DNA of 64,000 bases from Pomphorhynchus laevis (GCA_012934845.2 WNNJ02003583.1:186001-250000); one strand, 5' to 3'; counted from the stretch's first letter, positions 18,524 through 29,775 are shown. Made by a program: numbers and translations. The notes: generated by a model not told the origin, from the letters alone.

Positions 18524-21051
18524 ATGAAGCAAACAAAAGAACTTATACAGAGAAGGATGGAATCTTGGCAGACCGGTAATTATGATGCACTACTAGGCGA
18601 AGCCCGCTATCTGCAATATCAAAATTCCAAAAGAAACAAAATTGATAATATCGAGGACGACTGGCGTCGCTCATTCAGAAAGCTCGTTCTTAACGGGCGT
18701 TTGACAACTGCCGTAAGGTTATTGGATTTGGAACCTGGAGTTGGTATACCTTTGGATATCGATGATGCTATTGAGGATAAAACAGTACGGCAACTTCTTC
18801 TCGACAAGCATCCAGAGCCTGCATTACTTGACGAAGATGCCATCCTTTCTTCCCCCTTGAAAAACGATGCAGTCTTCCATCCGATAGCATTCGACTCGAT
18901 TGACGCAGATTCAATTATCACGGCTGCTTGTAGAATGAGTGGTGGAGCAGGCCCATCTGGCCTTGATGCGAAGGCATGGATCGCAATGCTATCTACGTTT
19001 GGAACTGAGTCGCGAAATCTAGCGGATGCACTGGCTCTCTTCTCAAAGCATTTGTCAACTTGTAAAATACCTAAAACTTCGATGGAGGCTTTTACCACAA
19101 GCCGACTAATTCCACTAAGCAAACTTCATGGCATTCGTCCAATAGGTATCGGGGATGTCTCCAGAAGAATTATTTCGAAGGCCATACTCAAAGTTGTTCA
19201 GCCTCAGCTGCAACACGCATGTGGTTCTATACAATATTGTGCATCACATCGGGCCGGAACTGAATGTGTTATTCATGCTCTGAAAACACATCTTTCTAAT
19301 GAGAACAACATACTTCTCACCATCGACGCGGACAATGCTTTTAATCGCATTAATAGAAAATTGGCTTTACGTAATATGCCTTATATTTGTCCAGCATTAT
19401 CAGTCGTATTGTCAAACTTGTATAGAGATCCTACTCGAATGGCTACAGGAAACGAATACATATGGTCTTCAGAAGGATTTACACAGGGTGATGTTTTTTC
19501 AATGGCTGCTTTCAGTGCCGCAACGCTACCATTAATATACCGGCTTATAAAAAATGCCCCAATGTTGAACAATTATGGTATGCTGATGATGGTAATATGG
19601 TTGGTCCGCCTAGTATGGTTAAGGCGGCTTTCAAAATGTTAATGTTGCTTGGTCCGAAGTATGGTTTTTACATCAATCCCGAAAAATGTAAAATCTACTC
19701 TAACGGATATGACAGTACATCGCTACAAACAGAATTCAGTGACACCAATATTCCGATAATGGAAAACGGTGTGAAAATTCTCGGTTCCCCGATCGGTAAA
19801 TACGCTTACGTTAAGCAGTTTGTATCATCATTTGTGCAGGATATATCGAATTCCATTGAACGGTTGGTAGATATGGGTGAACTCGATGTTCAGGTTGCGT
19901 ATACGGCTTTTATCAGATCAATTCAGCACAAATGGTCGCATCTCCTGAGGACTTGTGCATGTTCTGTAGATTGGATTGGTCCTCTGTCTGAAAGAATAAA
20001 AATGATGATATCTAAGCTGTTTAATATCGATCTTTCAAGTGATGAATTTATATGGAGAACGCTTTGCCTCAGTTACAGGGACGGTGGCGTAAGTATACGT
20101 GATCCTTCAGCATTGGTTCAATCGGAATATGAATCATCTACTTCCCTATGCGCTCCATGTTTGGAAGGTTACTCCGGCGAATCACTAAAAGGAAAACAAG
20201 ATACGATAATTAAACTAATCCGCGCTCAAAATATCTCCCGTTGTAAAATTAATCGCAATAATATTCTCGATAATTGCAATCATTTATTGAGAAGGTCAAT
20301 AGAACACTCGTCAGTCAAAGGTGCATCATCATGGCTTTCAGTTTATCCATCGCATGAAAGGAATTCAAGGCTAAGCAACGATGAATTTCGAGACGCTATG
20401 GCGGCGCGATACGGTTTTCTTCCAAAAAGCGCTCCGTCCTATTGTCAATGTGGTACAGTAAATTCTCTGGCGCACTCGCTTTCGTGTTCACTTGGTGGAC
20501 TTCCATCTATGAGACATGACGTGGTACGGGATTTCTTAGCATACACGCTTACTGAGATATGTCCATCTGTACAAATCGAACCTCGACTGGCGCCTGTTTC
20601 TTCAAATGTAACTTTCTTGAAACAAACAACTACTAAGGATAAAGAAGCGAGATTGGACATATCATGCAACGGATTGTTTGGTGACAAGACGGAACGTACT
20701 TTAATAGATGTTTGCATTTTTAATGCGCTCGCGCCGTCGAATTTATCAAGGAATCCGAGTGCGTGTTTTGAGTATCACGAAAGCCGAAAAAGAAATAAAT
20801 ATCTAGAAAGAATAACCGAAATTGAAAGAGCATCTTTCATTCCTGTTGTGTTGTCGAACTCTGGAGGTGCAGGTAAGGGCACGGAAAGTCTTCTGAAAAA
20901 AATCGCGAATACTATCGCCGAAAGAGCAGAGGTTAAGTATTCGGATGTAATTTCAACGCTGCGTTGTAGAATAGGCATCCGTCTCGCAAGGATGGTATCC
21001 CGGTGCATTAGAGGATCCAGATCGGCGTTTCATCGTCCAGTTTTTGCATAA
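18524..21051 (+). pseudogene. RLE-1B reverse transcriptase-RLE endonuclease, one frameshift
   Basis: Same protein as in copy A, with the nuclease C-terminus present. All blocks are there: GGAGPSGLDAKAW, GIRPIGIGDVSRRII, DADNAFNRINRK, EGFTQGDVFSMAAF, LWYADDGN, CQCG-HSLSC, RHDVVRD, EARLDI, DVCIFNALAPS and SRKRNKYLERI. Near 19548-19554 an A run has six bases where copy A has seven, shifting the frame just before the YADD box. The rest is open to the stop at 21049-21051. QGDV instead of QGDP is shared with copy A. Apart from the A run this would be a complete enzyme, so the copy is young. Confidence 0.88.
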
Positions 21052-21091
21052 CTACACATACAGATAATTATTTTTTTTGAATTGACAAATA

Positions 21092-21111
21092 GGGCCCATT
21101 AGAGGGTTACC
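21092..21111 (+). other. 3'-terminal hairpin of RLE-1B
   Basis: GGGCCCATTAGAGGGTTACC, identical to copy A. Confidence 0.7.
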
Positions 21112-21277
21112 TTTAATTTTATGTTTTACTAATAAAGAAAATAAATTAAAAAAAATAGACTGGAAAAAAAATTATTAATACAGGTCATAGCCATAAGGCT
21201 GTTTTGACCGCTCAAATAAAAAACAAAAAAAAACAAGAAAAAATCAAAAAAATCGTTCAGCATATATATCAGAACCA

Positions 21278-24195
21278 TGGGTACACTGCAGCAACCACCA
21301 CTCGTTCTAATTTCGAATCCAGCTTTTATATTGGATTTGAATTCATTGATTGTATGCACCGCAACGACATCAACTGGAAGACGATTCCAAATATTCACCG
21401 CTCGATGAGACAGTCGGAAATGACGAGGGTATTTTCCGTGCTCATGTACTACTAGTACTTTCGAGTGCCCTCTACGTCCATCCCGTTCATTGAGTTCAAC
21501 TCTATTTGCTGGAAAATTTTCATCTTTATTAACTAGTCGATACATAGCTAGAAGGTCGAAAAGAAGGAACCTTTCACGCACTGTCGGCATATTCAAACTT
21601 TTTATTCGTGCTTCATAGGGAAGATATCGTACCTGAGGACATAATTTCGTAAACCGTCGAAGTATGCGCTCTAATTGATCAAGTTCTGTACGCGTACACG
21701 GAAAGACTACTGGCGACACATATTCTAATATCGGTCTTATAAGAGCATTATATAAACGCACAACACAAACGGGCGATAAATCTTTAAAGCAATTTTTGAC
21801 AATATAGGTCATTCTTCTTGCTGCGTTACAAATCCTATCAGTGTTAGTACGTGTTTTCAGATTGTTTTGAACAATTATACCAAGATCCAGAATGGACTGC
21901 GTAAAAACAACAAACTCATCGCCAATAAAATATTCTTGACTCACATTGCTATGACCTAATCTCATATGTGCACACTTTTTAATATTCAATGTAATTCCAG
22001 TGTTTAAAGACCATCGATAAACAATGTTTAGGATATTTTGAAAGTCATTTCGATCCTTGCCGGTTTTAATCAATTTCCATACCTTTACATCGTCGGCAAA
22101 AGCTAAAACACTACAATCCTCAATTAAATCTAGTAGCTGATTTATAAATATGTTAAACAACAAGGGTCCTAAGACTGATCCATGTGGTACTCCTGAGGTG
22201 ATAGGACGATAAGACGATAGGCATTGACCTACACGAACAGCAAAGGATCTATCTTTAAGAAAATCTTGAATCCAGCTTATAATGGAGCGATTGACTTTAT
22301 AAGACTCAAGGGTGGAAATTAGCATTTCGTGGGGCACCCTATCAAAAGCCCGACTAAAGTCAAGAAATATTACGTCGATACAGTACCCGTTAGCAACATG
22401 TCCAACCCAATCTTCACGAGCATGTAATAAGTTTGTAAGACATAAACGCCGAGGGCGAAATCCATGCTGTGCATTATTGAGAATTCTTAGCGAACTCAAA
22501 TCATCATATATGCGTCTGTTTAGTATGCGCTCAATCACTTTGCATACAACACTAGTTAGACTTATTGCCCTATAGTTATTCGGATCATCTTTTTCACCAT
22601 TTTTATAAATTGGTACTACAATCGCTTTTTTCCAGGCAGCAGGTAACTTCGAAATGCGCAAGCTCAGCTCAAATATGGAGGCTTAATGGCTCAGCCAGAA
22701 CAGGAGCAAGTAACTTAAGAAGTTGGGGGTGAATATCATCGGGGCCTGCCGCTGATGATCTAGATAACCTAGCCAATTCAACAAAAACCTCATGTGCTGT
22801 TATCGTTAAAAATGAAGAACCAATTTCTACCTGTTGTGAAGCTGCATCTCCACGTATGCTAGAGAAAGCATCTGGTGTCAGCTCAAAAGCGGATGCAAAC
22901 AATTCTGCCATGCTGTCTGGCGATGTCACTCGAGTGTTACCGTCTCTTAAAGATGAAATTGCTGGTAGCAGAGCTCTACATCCTTTCACATAAGCCCAAA
23001 ATTTTTTTGGTTCTGTATCAATTTGTAAAGCTAATTGATCTTCAAAACTTTGCCTTTTTGTAATCTTAAGGCGATTGACGAAATTTCGGAACATTGTATA
23101 CCGCTTTTTAAAATTATTCTGATGACGGCTTAGTTCAAATAGACGATTCCTATGTTTGAGAGCATATCGCAATTCAGTTTCAAACCAAGGAGGGTATTTA
23201 GCTTTACTTTTTGGTAATCTACGGAGTGGTGCAAACTTATCTGCAAGAGCTACTAAACCTGATTCAATAACATGCCACCTTACCTCAATGTCTTCACTAG
23301 CACAGTTGAATGATGTTCTTAGTGCCGCCTCTCGTAATGAGTCTTCATCAATTTGTTGCCAAGATCTTTTCAACACTATCAAATTTTCCAGTTTTGGGAT
23401 CATACATCTAGAAAAATAATTGAATAAGATCATGCAATGATCGCTCAATCCAATAGGACTCTGATAGCTCATATTACCCACACTTGTAATTAATTTGGAA
23501 AATACCAAATCTAGACAAGATTCCTGGTTTTGCGCGAATCTGGTGGGCGACTGCACATGTTGCTCTAACATGAGATCATTTGTAACAAAATTTCACAAAT
23601 CCGCATCTGACTTGGAAGAACTACTATCCAAAACATAATTCCCTATGTAACCAGCTGAGGGTATATTAAAATCGCCAACTAGTAGATATTCTTCAAGCTC
23701 AGAACATTGACTAATTAGTGTAGAGAATTCATGACTCAATACGGATGATTGCGGCGACCTGTAGCACACGGCAATACCTAAGGGACCTCCGAAGTGTGAA
23801 ACAATGACTGAGAGAAACTCGCACGTGCCCAGTTCATTTTTAAAATTACGAGTGGAAGTAATGTTTAAGGGTGTCGATATATATAGCGCAACACCTCCAC
23901 CCTTCCGAGACTCTCTATCAGCTCTCACCAAATTATATCCCATAATAGCAATTAAACCATCGGGGATATCACGATGCAGCCATGTTTCAGTGAGAGCCAG
24001 GATCGCTGGTTTATTTAAGATGACCCATGCCTTAAGTTCATCAAATTTTGGTAAAATACTCCTTAAATTAGTATAGGCGACACTAATACCAGAAGCAGAG
24101 GGTAATTGAGTAGTAATGTTGGATGTGATATCAATGCGCGCTAGATTTCCTAATTGTAAAATGGAATCCCTCGAAGAACTCTCCAAACTCACCAA
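21278..24195 (-). pseudogene. LINE Y ORF2: endonuclease-reverse transcriptase
   Basis: Endonuclease: TNLRSILPKFDELKAW, ALTETWLH, RKGGGVALYI, YRSPQSS, LLVGDFNIPS and a GLSDHCMI box, then a CR1-type linker (WQQIDEDSLR, PPWFETELRYALKHRN, FWAYVKGCR, AAGPDDIHPQLLK). RT: NNYRAISLTSVVCKVIERIL, NNAQHGFRPRR, DVIFLDFSRAFDRVPH, SGVPHGSVLGPLLFN, VLAFADDVKVWK, and a C-terminal WNRLPVDVVAVHTINEFK. Breaks: TGG to TGA at about 23595 (copy b keeps TGG), a frameshift near 22665 between domains, and a shift in the last 20 codons. No ATG is seen at the start; the frame begins at TTG 24195 overlapping ORF1. A nearly intact copy of a CR1-clade LINE. Confidence 0.88.
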
Positions 24196-25315
24196 CGCAC
24201 GAATGGTCGCCGACGAACTACTCGAAAATTTCTTATCATTAGATCAGTCTCTCCATTCGATCTTCTAAATGCTAGATTAGCACGATCATTATTAAGCAAC
24301 AATCTTTCCTCAACCGAGAGATCTTTAAAATTTTTTGTCGTCTTACCTTTCAAGCGATAACCTCTAGCTAAAACTGCTCTTGTATTATCTGCAGAATCAA
24401 ATACTACTTTAAGTAATCGTGGTTTGTGTTGTGCTTTTTTACAAAGACAAAATAAGCTTTTGACATTGAGACTACGCGCAATATTATCTTCACCCTGAAC
24501 GAATATATCCGAAAAGACCTTACGAATAGAAACTACGTCATCATCCACACGGGTCTAAACGTTGTCTGCAGAAGATTCAGTGATGTTAGCAAAAATTACG
24601 CAATTATTTCTGTTTCTAGCACGATTCCTAATATTGATAATTTCAACAAATGTCTTATCTGTCAAATCATTGGATTTCAGTTCATTTTCATTTCCGACTG
24701 CCACATCATTGCACACTCTATCATCGTCTCTTGTCTGCGTTCTACTTAAAGGCTGCTTCAATACATTCTTTGGTCGAACAGGAGTAGAAATCAATATATT
24801 GTGGTTCTTAGGACTGTGTTCCGCGAATATGTCAGATAAAGGTGAAGGCCATTTAGTAATACTCTCAGGTGTAACTTTATCCTTGTCGTTTGCCATCACA
24901 GTGCTGTCATTGATATTTCTTCTTTGTTTATATACCGTCCGTGAATGTTTATGTCCTCGTGTCCAAATGCGAGTCGAACTTGAAGCATCTATTACGTCTG
25001 GTTCCTTATTTGAATTGACGTGTAACGACATCGGCGTAGTGATTTTGCTCTGGCATATGCTAGATTCTTTGTCAATTATTTGTTCTTGAATCTTGGGTGT
25101 CTTTAAGTTAAAATGAGCATTGTCCTTTGCTGATGTCGGTGAACTACAAATACGATTGACGCATTACAAAAACCACATATGAATTTTCTTCTACTCAATG
25201 TATCAGCATCTTTATGTGGTACAGTTACTGTAGTCCAGACATTGCAGCCATCACCATCACATCCTACTTGTCTTGATATGAATCCAGGAATATCGTTTCC
25301 CTTACGTCTGCCCAT
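24189..25315 (-). pseudogene. LINE Y ORF1: zinc-finger RNA-binding-type protein
   Basis: Starts at ATG 25315 (MGRRKGNDIPGF). The N-terminal finger CDGDGCNVWTTVT then RRKFICGFCNAS parallels ORF1 of LINE X. A frameshift near 25150 moves to the frame ICSSPTSAKDNAHF, which continues to a TAG at about 24556, and then reads on in phase through RKVFSDIFVQGED, CLCKKAQHKPRLLKVVFDSA, RRSNGETDLMIRNFRVV and RPFVRW to the stop at 24189. The C-terminal half is typical of CR1-group ORF1 proteins. The ORF2 frame starts within the last codons (TTGGTGAG overlap), as in LINE X where an ATG sits at that point. Confidence 0.8.
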
Positions 25316-25356
25316 AATTGTGGTCTGCTAATGATCTATTGTATGTTATTTTATTG

Positions 25357-25392
25357 TATTTACTTTAGATTGTATTTACTTTAGATCTCAAA
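25357..25392 (-). promoter_or_regulatory. 36-bp leader shared by LINEs Y and X
   Basis: Identical to 8429-8464. It contains a direct repeat of a TGTATTTACTTTAGAT unit. It lies 40-80 bases upstream of the Y ORF1 ATG, between it and the minisatellite. ATTGTATGTTATT at 25338-25350 and again at 25441-25453 flanks it. Confidence 0.6.
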
Positions 25393-25537
25393 CTTTTTTA
25401 AGGATCTTTAGATCTCAAACTTTTATAATCATCATCAGAAATTGTATGTTATTTTATCTCAAACGTTTTTTTAAGCCAATTGTAGTTTGATTGTTTTACA
25501 ATCTTGGTGGACAAGATTTTCCGCGAGCGAAGCGAGC

Positions 25538-25732
25538 GGAACTGAAATCTGGAACTGAAATCTGGAACTGAAATCTGGAACTGAAATCTGGAACTGAAAT
25601 CTGGAACTGAAATCTGGAACTGAAATCTGGAACTGAAATCTGGAACTGAAATCTGGAACTGAAATCTGGAACTGAAATCTGGAACTGAAATCTGGAACTG
25701 AAATCTGGAACTGAAATCTGGAACTGAAATCT
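25538..25732 (+). repeat. 13-bp minisatellite, 15 units
   Basis: Exactly 15 perfect units of GGAACTGAAATCT (195 bp), at the far 5' end of LINE Y copy a. It ends against sequence (GGAATGTATGTTTATTAG) that belongs to the 3' end of RLE-4 and also occurs, reversed, near 17893-17912. Confidence 0.97.
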
Positions 25733-25812
25733 GGAATGTATGTTTATTAGAAACCAATTTTTTTACTACCTCGAATAAGCGCCATGGAGGTGCGTTGAAA
25801 CATTCTGGAAAC

Positions 25813-27163
25813 TTATTTATTGTACGTAATTTCGAGGACTCTACTGGCGTTTCCAGCAATGCGCTTAATCAATTGCTCGCAATCATCGTTCCACGCGCCA
25901 AAGGTCTCTATGGCTAGAGCAGTAAACACGTATCCATGTGCCTCCATACGGGCCCGATATTTACGATCTTTCACATTGATCGCATATGAAGACGCGGCAA
26001 AACCCTGAGTAGTGGATGACCCTCCGATAAAAGCACTTTGTTGCGGGTGTGTGACACCAAAATCGATGGCTTTGGGAGGATATCCAAAAATGAGTATATC
26101 AGCGGGCCTTTTTTGTAAATCGGCCAGTAATCGTAGTGGTTCCATCGCTAAGTGCATGCGACCACTCTGTGCTGCATGAAAAACTACATATCGAATACCA
26201 TCGTGACGTAGACCTCGATGCCCTCCATATTGACCAGTTAGTCCGTGCAAACCGTATATATCCGACGGACGTAAACAGCGATCACACTTACGTTTATACT
26301 GAAATATTGGTAGTCCCAACCATGCGCGTACAACAACGCAAAACTGCGGAGGCGGCAAACCAGAGCGCTGATTTCGATTGAGAGAAACTTGTAGTCAGGC
26401 GGAAGCATGTTGGTTTGATACTGCGAGTAAGCGCGCACTGTCAAACTGATTAACTTGCTCGAGTAAATTACGGCGTGCTTCCTTATCAATCATCAATGAT
26501 AATCTAGATTGCGACACCATTCTCACCTGTTGAAACTCCTGCGGTCATAAGCCTGCAATTTTCTCCTAGACGGATTATATCCCACGAAGTCCCTGGCTTC
26601 CTGCAGTTCGCTATTGGATACTAATGATATACTTGTAACGTAAGCGCAAGGTGCGTGGATGCCGGTGTTAGAAAGCCCAAAACCACCGAGGTTGAGGGGA
26701 GGGGCAAGTTATTGCTTAGCGTGCCTATTTAGCTGAACAGCTGTGACTGTTTCGAAGGCGTGCACGACCTCGCTATCAAACATTTGCAGAAATCTCGTTA
26801 CTACATATGGTGGAATTGTTGGTCATCAAATGAGTAATCCTAGGACTGGAAACATAATGACGTAACAGTAGATACACAATTTGTGGATCCGGAAGTGCAG
26901 CAACTGCATCTATCGAGTCCTTCAACTTTAGGAAAACTTGCCGATGTAAGTAATCCTTACTAAAGGTATCGCTATCAATAGGCGATTTAAGAATTTTGAA
27001 ATTCGATGTTGTATTGTTGGGTTTTCCATCACAAGCCGCGATGCAACAGTGAATAGCTGATGGATCACCTATTATCTCAGTCTTTGCCTATTCATCCGCA
27101 AATTTAAATTCTGAAATTCATTGTAACATGTTAAGCGCCTTCAATTGCTGCAGAAGATCCACC
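25813..27163 (-). mobile_element. RLE-4: C-terminal half of a divergent RLE element
   Basis: Minus-strand remains of a second, deeper RLE lineage. From 27163 downward it shows the end of the RT and thumb (LLLRHYV near 26870, then GGFGLSNTGIHAPCAYVTS near 26650), then HASA with a stop where tryptophan is expected. The zinc knuckle follows (CDRC, GQYGGHRGLRHDGIR) and the nuclease motifs RPADILIFG and AIDFGVTHPQQSAF near 26090-26030, ending ALAIETFGAWNDDCEQLIKR. The final frame (26358-25813) is open for 181 codons. The missing RT piece GVQQGD lies at 29536-29555, cut away by the Merlin-like transposon and then by LINE W. Confidence 0.8.
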
Positions 27164-27994
27164 CACGGCAACATTTCCGAAAGGCGGACACAAATATGCA
27201 AGAAAAAATATAGAAAACGAAAGACCTTTATTAGACATTTAAAAAACATCTTTCATTTTTTCGCAGCATAGTGTAGGTAAAGTTTGAAATTAAAATTTAT
27301 TTAAAAAAAAAAAAATAAAATTTGAATATTTTTCAAGTAAGTGTTCGGATTAGTTAAAGATTATCACACAATGATAGCACATTATGTATCTACACCACAT
27401 ATAAGTTTTAGCTCGATACGACGTATATTACGTTTCAGAGAAAATTTTCAATTTTTTGAACTTAAAAATATTTTTTCCTAAAAAATCGATATGATAACCA
27501 ATACTTTTTTCATCTCACAACATCAAACCATCTATCAATTAACATTTACACAAAAACTTATGAATTGATTTATTCAGTATGTAGCAAAAATTTAATTTTT
27601 AATTTTTTAAATTTAAAAATAATTTAAATTTTACCATTGCCCTTGTTAGTAGTTTGTTTACTGCAATATTATTATAATACGATTACAAATCATATATCTA
27701 CATTATTTTCAAGTTTGAGATTGATTTAACATGTATTACGTTGTAAAACAAAATTTAATTTTTTGAACTTCAAAATACTTTTTAAGCACTTTGGTATGAT
27801 ATCCTATCATCATGTTTAACTTATTATTTCCAACTTACAACAAATCAACGTATACACAAAAAAATTGGCATCATTACTTTATTATCTTGAATAAAAATAA
27901 ATTTATTTTTAACAATTTTAAAAATTTTAAACGCTGGTTTTATTTCTTCAATAATGAGAAAACTGAAATTATAATGTGTTTGAACGATTTTCAG
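27164..27994 (+). repeat. Left inverted-repeat arm of the Merlin-like transposon
   Basis: 831-base arm pairing with 28702-29535. It is strongly A/T-rich. A 59-codon reading starting MFNLLFPTYNKS appears in both arms and is probably not a gene. Confidence 0.9.
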
Positions 27995-28139
27995 ATGGTT
28001 TGGAATCTTCATGCATTGATCAGCGGACCGCTACGTGATGACAACGCATGTGTTAAATGGCTCGAAACGATATTTTAAACTGTAATTAAAATATATAACA
28101 GGAAAGAAAAAAAAACAGTTTTTAATAAATATCAGAGAT

Positions 28140-28725
28140 GTCACTTAATGATTGGTCGAAAAAATCAACGTTATTATGTCTACACCAATGTCTCCACGCG
28201 AATTCCGCCAAGTGCGTGCCGAGCTCGTCAGTTTTGTGCGAGTTTGTTAGTTGCCGTCGAAGGTGTCTCCAGTTACCTTCGATGCGTTGGGTATGGGCAC
28301 CTTTAAGTTTAGGTATACAGAGTTTAAATAATTATATTTACCTGTTTTTGCGTCAAAAAAATTTTGGGAGTGGTTTACAGTCTCGTGGACGAACCCAAGT
28401 TATCCCAACTGTGAGTATGCACCCCACAAATCAGTATGAATTGTTGTTCTTATTAAATTAGTAATTTTAAAAGATTTTTTAATAGTGGTTACCTATGTTG
28501 ACGTTATCTACAATAAAGGGAACTAATGAAGACGAATTGCGCAAATTGTCTTCACAAATTTTCAATCTACAAGTAATTAGTAACGGAAATTTTGAAAATC
28601 TTTATATACCTGCAATCTCCATTATCCTCAATTAGCCCCAAGACCCATCTTCCATCACGCATTCAGCATCTATTATATTTTCGTCGACCTATATTTTCGA
28701 CCTGAACATCGTTCAAACACATTAT
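28140..28725 (-). pseudogene. ISXO2/Merlin-type transposase, decayed, with short intron(s)
   Basis: Minus-strand pieces match the DDE domain of IS1016/ISXO2-type transposases in the right order: VENIGRRKYNR (about 28700), GRWVLGLIEDNGDC (about 28640), SLVPFIVD (about 28515), TTIHTDLWGAYSQL (about 28445), FVHETVNHSQNFFDAKTG (about 28385), GAHTQRIEGNWRHLRRQL (about 28295) and HLAEFAWRHW (about 28220). Between KTG and AHTQ lies a 41-base GT-AG intron (28301-28341) whose removal keeps the motif in phase. Another intron-like GT-AG stretch precedes TTIHTD. A stop follows RKYNR. The first aspartate block is not clearly preserved. These transposases cut and paste their own inverted-repeat ends. Confidence 0.72.
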
Positions 28726-29535
28726 AATTTCAGTTTTCTCATTATTGAAGAAATAAAACCAGCGTTTAAAATTTTTAAAATTGTTAAAAATAAATTTATT
28801 TTTATTCAAGATAATAAAGTAATGATGCCAATTTTTTTGTGTATACGTTGATTTGTTGTAAGTTGGAAATAATAAGTTAAACATGATGATAGGATATCAT
28901 ACCAAAGTGCTTAAAAAGTATTTTGAAGTTCAAAAAATTAAATTTTGTATTACAACGTAATACATGTTAAATCAATCTCAAACTTGAAAATAATGTAGAT
29001 ATATGATTTGTAATCGTATTATAATAATATTGCAGTAAACAAACTACTAACAAGGGCAATGGTAAAATTTAAATTATTTTTAAATTTAAAAAATTAAAAA
29101 TTAAATTTTTGCTACATACTGAATAAATCAATTCATAAGTTTTTGTGTAAATGTTAATTGATAGATGGTCGATGTTGTGAGATGAAAAAAGTATGGGTTA
29201 TCATATCGATTTTTTAGGAAAAAATATTTTTAAGTTCAAAAAATTGAACATTTTCTCTGAAGCGTAATATACGTCGTATCGAGCTAAAACTTATATGTGG
29301 TGTAGATACATAATGTGCTATCATTGTGTGATAATCTTTAACTAATCCGAACACTTACTTGAAAAATATTCAAATTTTATTTTTTTTTAAAAAAATAAAT
29401 TTTAATTTCAAACTTTACCTACACTATGCTGCGAAAAAAAATAAAAGATGTTTTTTAAATGTCTAATAAAGGTATTTCGTTTTCTATAATTTTTTTCTTG
29501 CCTATTTGTGTCCGCCTTTCGGAAATGTTGCCGTG
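28702..29535 (-). repeat. Right inverted-repeat arm of the Merlin-like transposon
   Basis: 834-base arm, inverted relative to 27164-27994. Its inner end runs straight into the transposase pieces. Confidence 0.9.
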
Positions 29536-29555
29536 TGTCTCCTTGTTGCACACCC
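29536..29555 (-). pseudogene. Orphan RT box of RLE-4
   Basis: Twenty bases on the minus strand encode GVQQGD, the RT box before the catalytic site. Together with ISDQ in the adjacent target duplication this reads as the normal ISDQGVQQGD motif of the RLE-4 lineage, now isolated between the Merlin-like transposon and LINE W. Confidence 0.65.
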
Positions 29556-29567
29556 TGGTCCGATATT
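29556..29567 (+). repeat. 12-bp target duplication of LINE W (3' side)
   Basis: TGGTCCGATATT, identical to 33462-33473. Confidence 0.88.
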
Positions 29568-29775
29568 ATAATAATAAAGGTTTTATTAACAATACATAAC
29601 GACATAAATAATGACAACATAATAGTTATAATGTCAATGTCAGATAAATGAACTGCATCTTGAACTTGACATGACAGTCTCCAACACTATACACAAAGAG
29701 ACCCCAAATCCAAAGGGATCTGAGCCCTCCAACCGATCCAGCACGCCGCTTTCCGACTAAACCACCCGGGGTCTT

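Larger units (their letters stand above)
17931..21111 (+). mobile_element. RLE-1, copy B: near full-length
   Basis: Reference copy for RLE-1 in this window: 5' end CTGCTTAATAAACTACTTAC (17931-17950), 5' UTR, ORF1 (18032-18523), ORF2 (18524-21051), 3' UTR and hairpin (21092-21111). The same 20-base 5' sequence occurs at the 5' side of copy A and, repeated, at RLE-10 (48092-48235, minus). It differs from copy A by very few bases. Confidence 0.88.
21175..25732 (-). mobile_element. LINE Y, copy a (CR1-like), nearly full-length
   Basis: Minus-strand CR1-type LINE with 5' minisatellite (25538-25732), leader shared with LINE X (25357-25392), ORF1, ORF2 and a 3' end with GCGGTCAAAACAGCC and GGCTATGACCTGTATTA. 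That 3' end is repeated in copies b (about 37175) and c (about 48757). Both ORFs have a few breaks. Its 3' end lies about 60 bases beyond the 3' end of RLE-1B. Confidence 0.88.
27164..29535. mobile_element. Merlin/ISXO2-like DNA transposon with very long inverted repeats
   Basis: A 2.37-kb unit whose ends are inverted copies of each other: left arm 27164-27994, right arm 28702-29535, both starting CACGGCAACATTTCC and differing at only scattered positions. The central 0.7 kb encodes transposase remains on the minus strand. It lies inside the RT gene of RLE-4. A convincing target duplication is not visible, and about 70 RT codons of the host element are absent across the insertion. Confidence 0.75.

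Noticed and set aside
8136-25732. CRISPR-like arrays
   Set aside because: Units are contiguous 13-mers without spacers, in a eukaryotic retroelement context.
25449-25859. Repeat protein frame across the second 13-bp array
   Set aside because: Also a minisatellite translation without start context or family signal.
27812-28078. A gene starting MFNLLFPTYNKS in the transposon arm
   Set aside because: The same reading appears in both inverted arms in A/T-rich sequence and matches no transposase part; it is probably chance.
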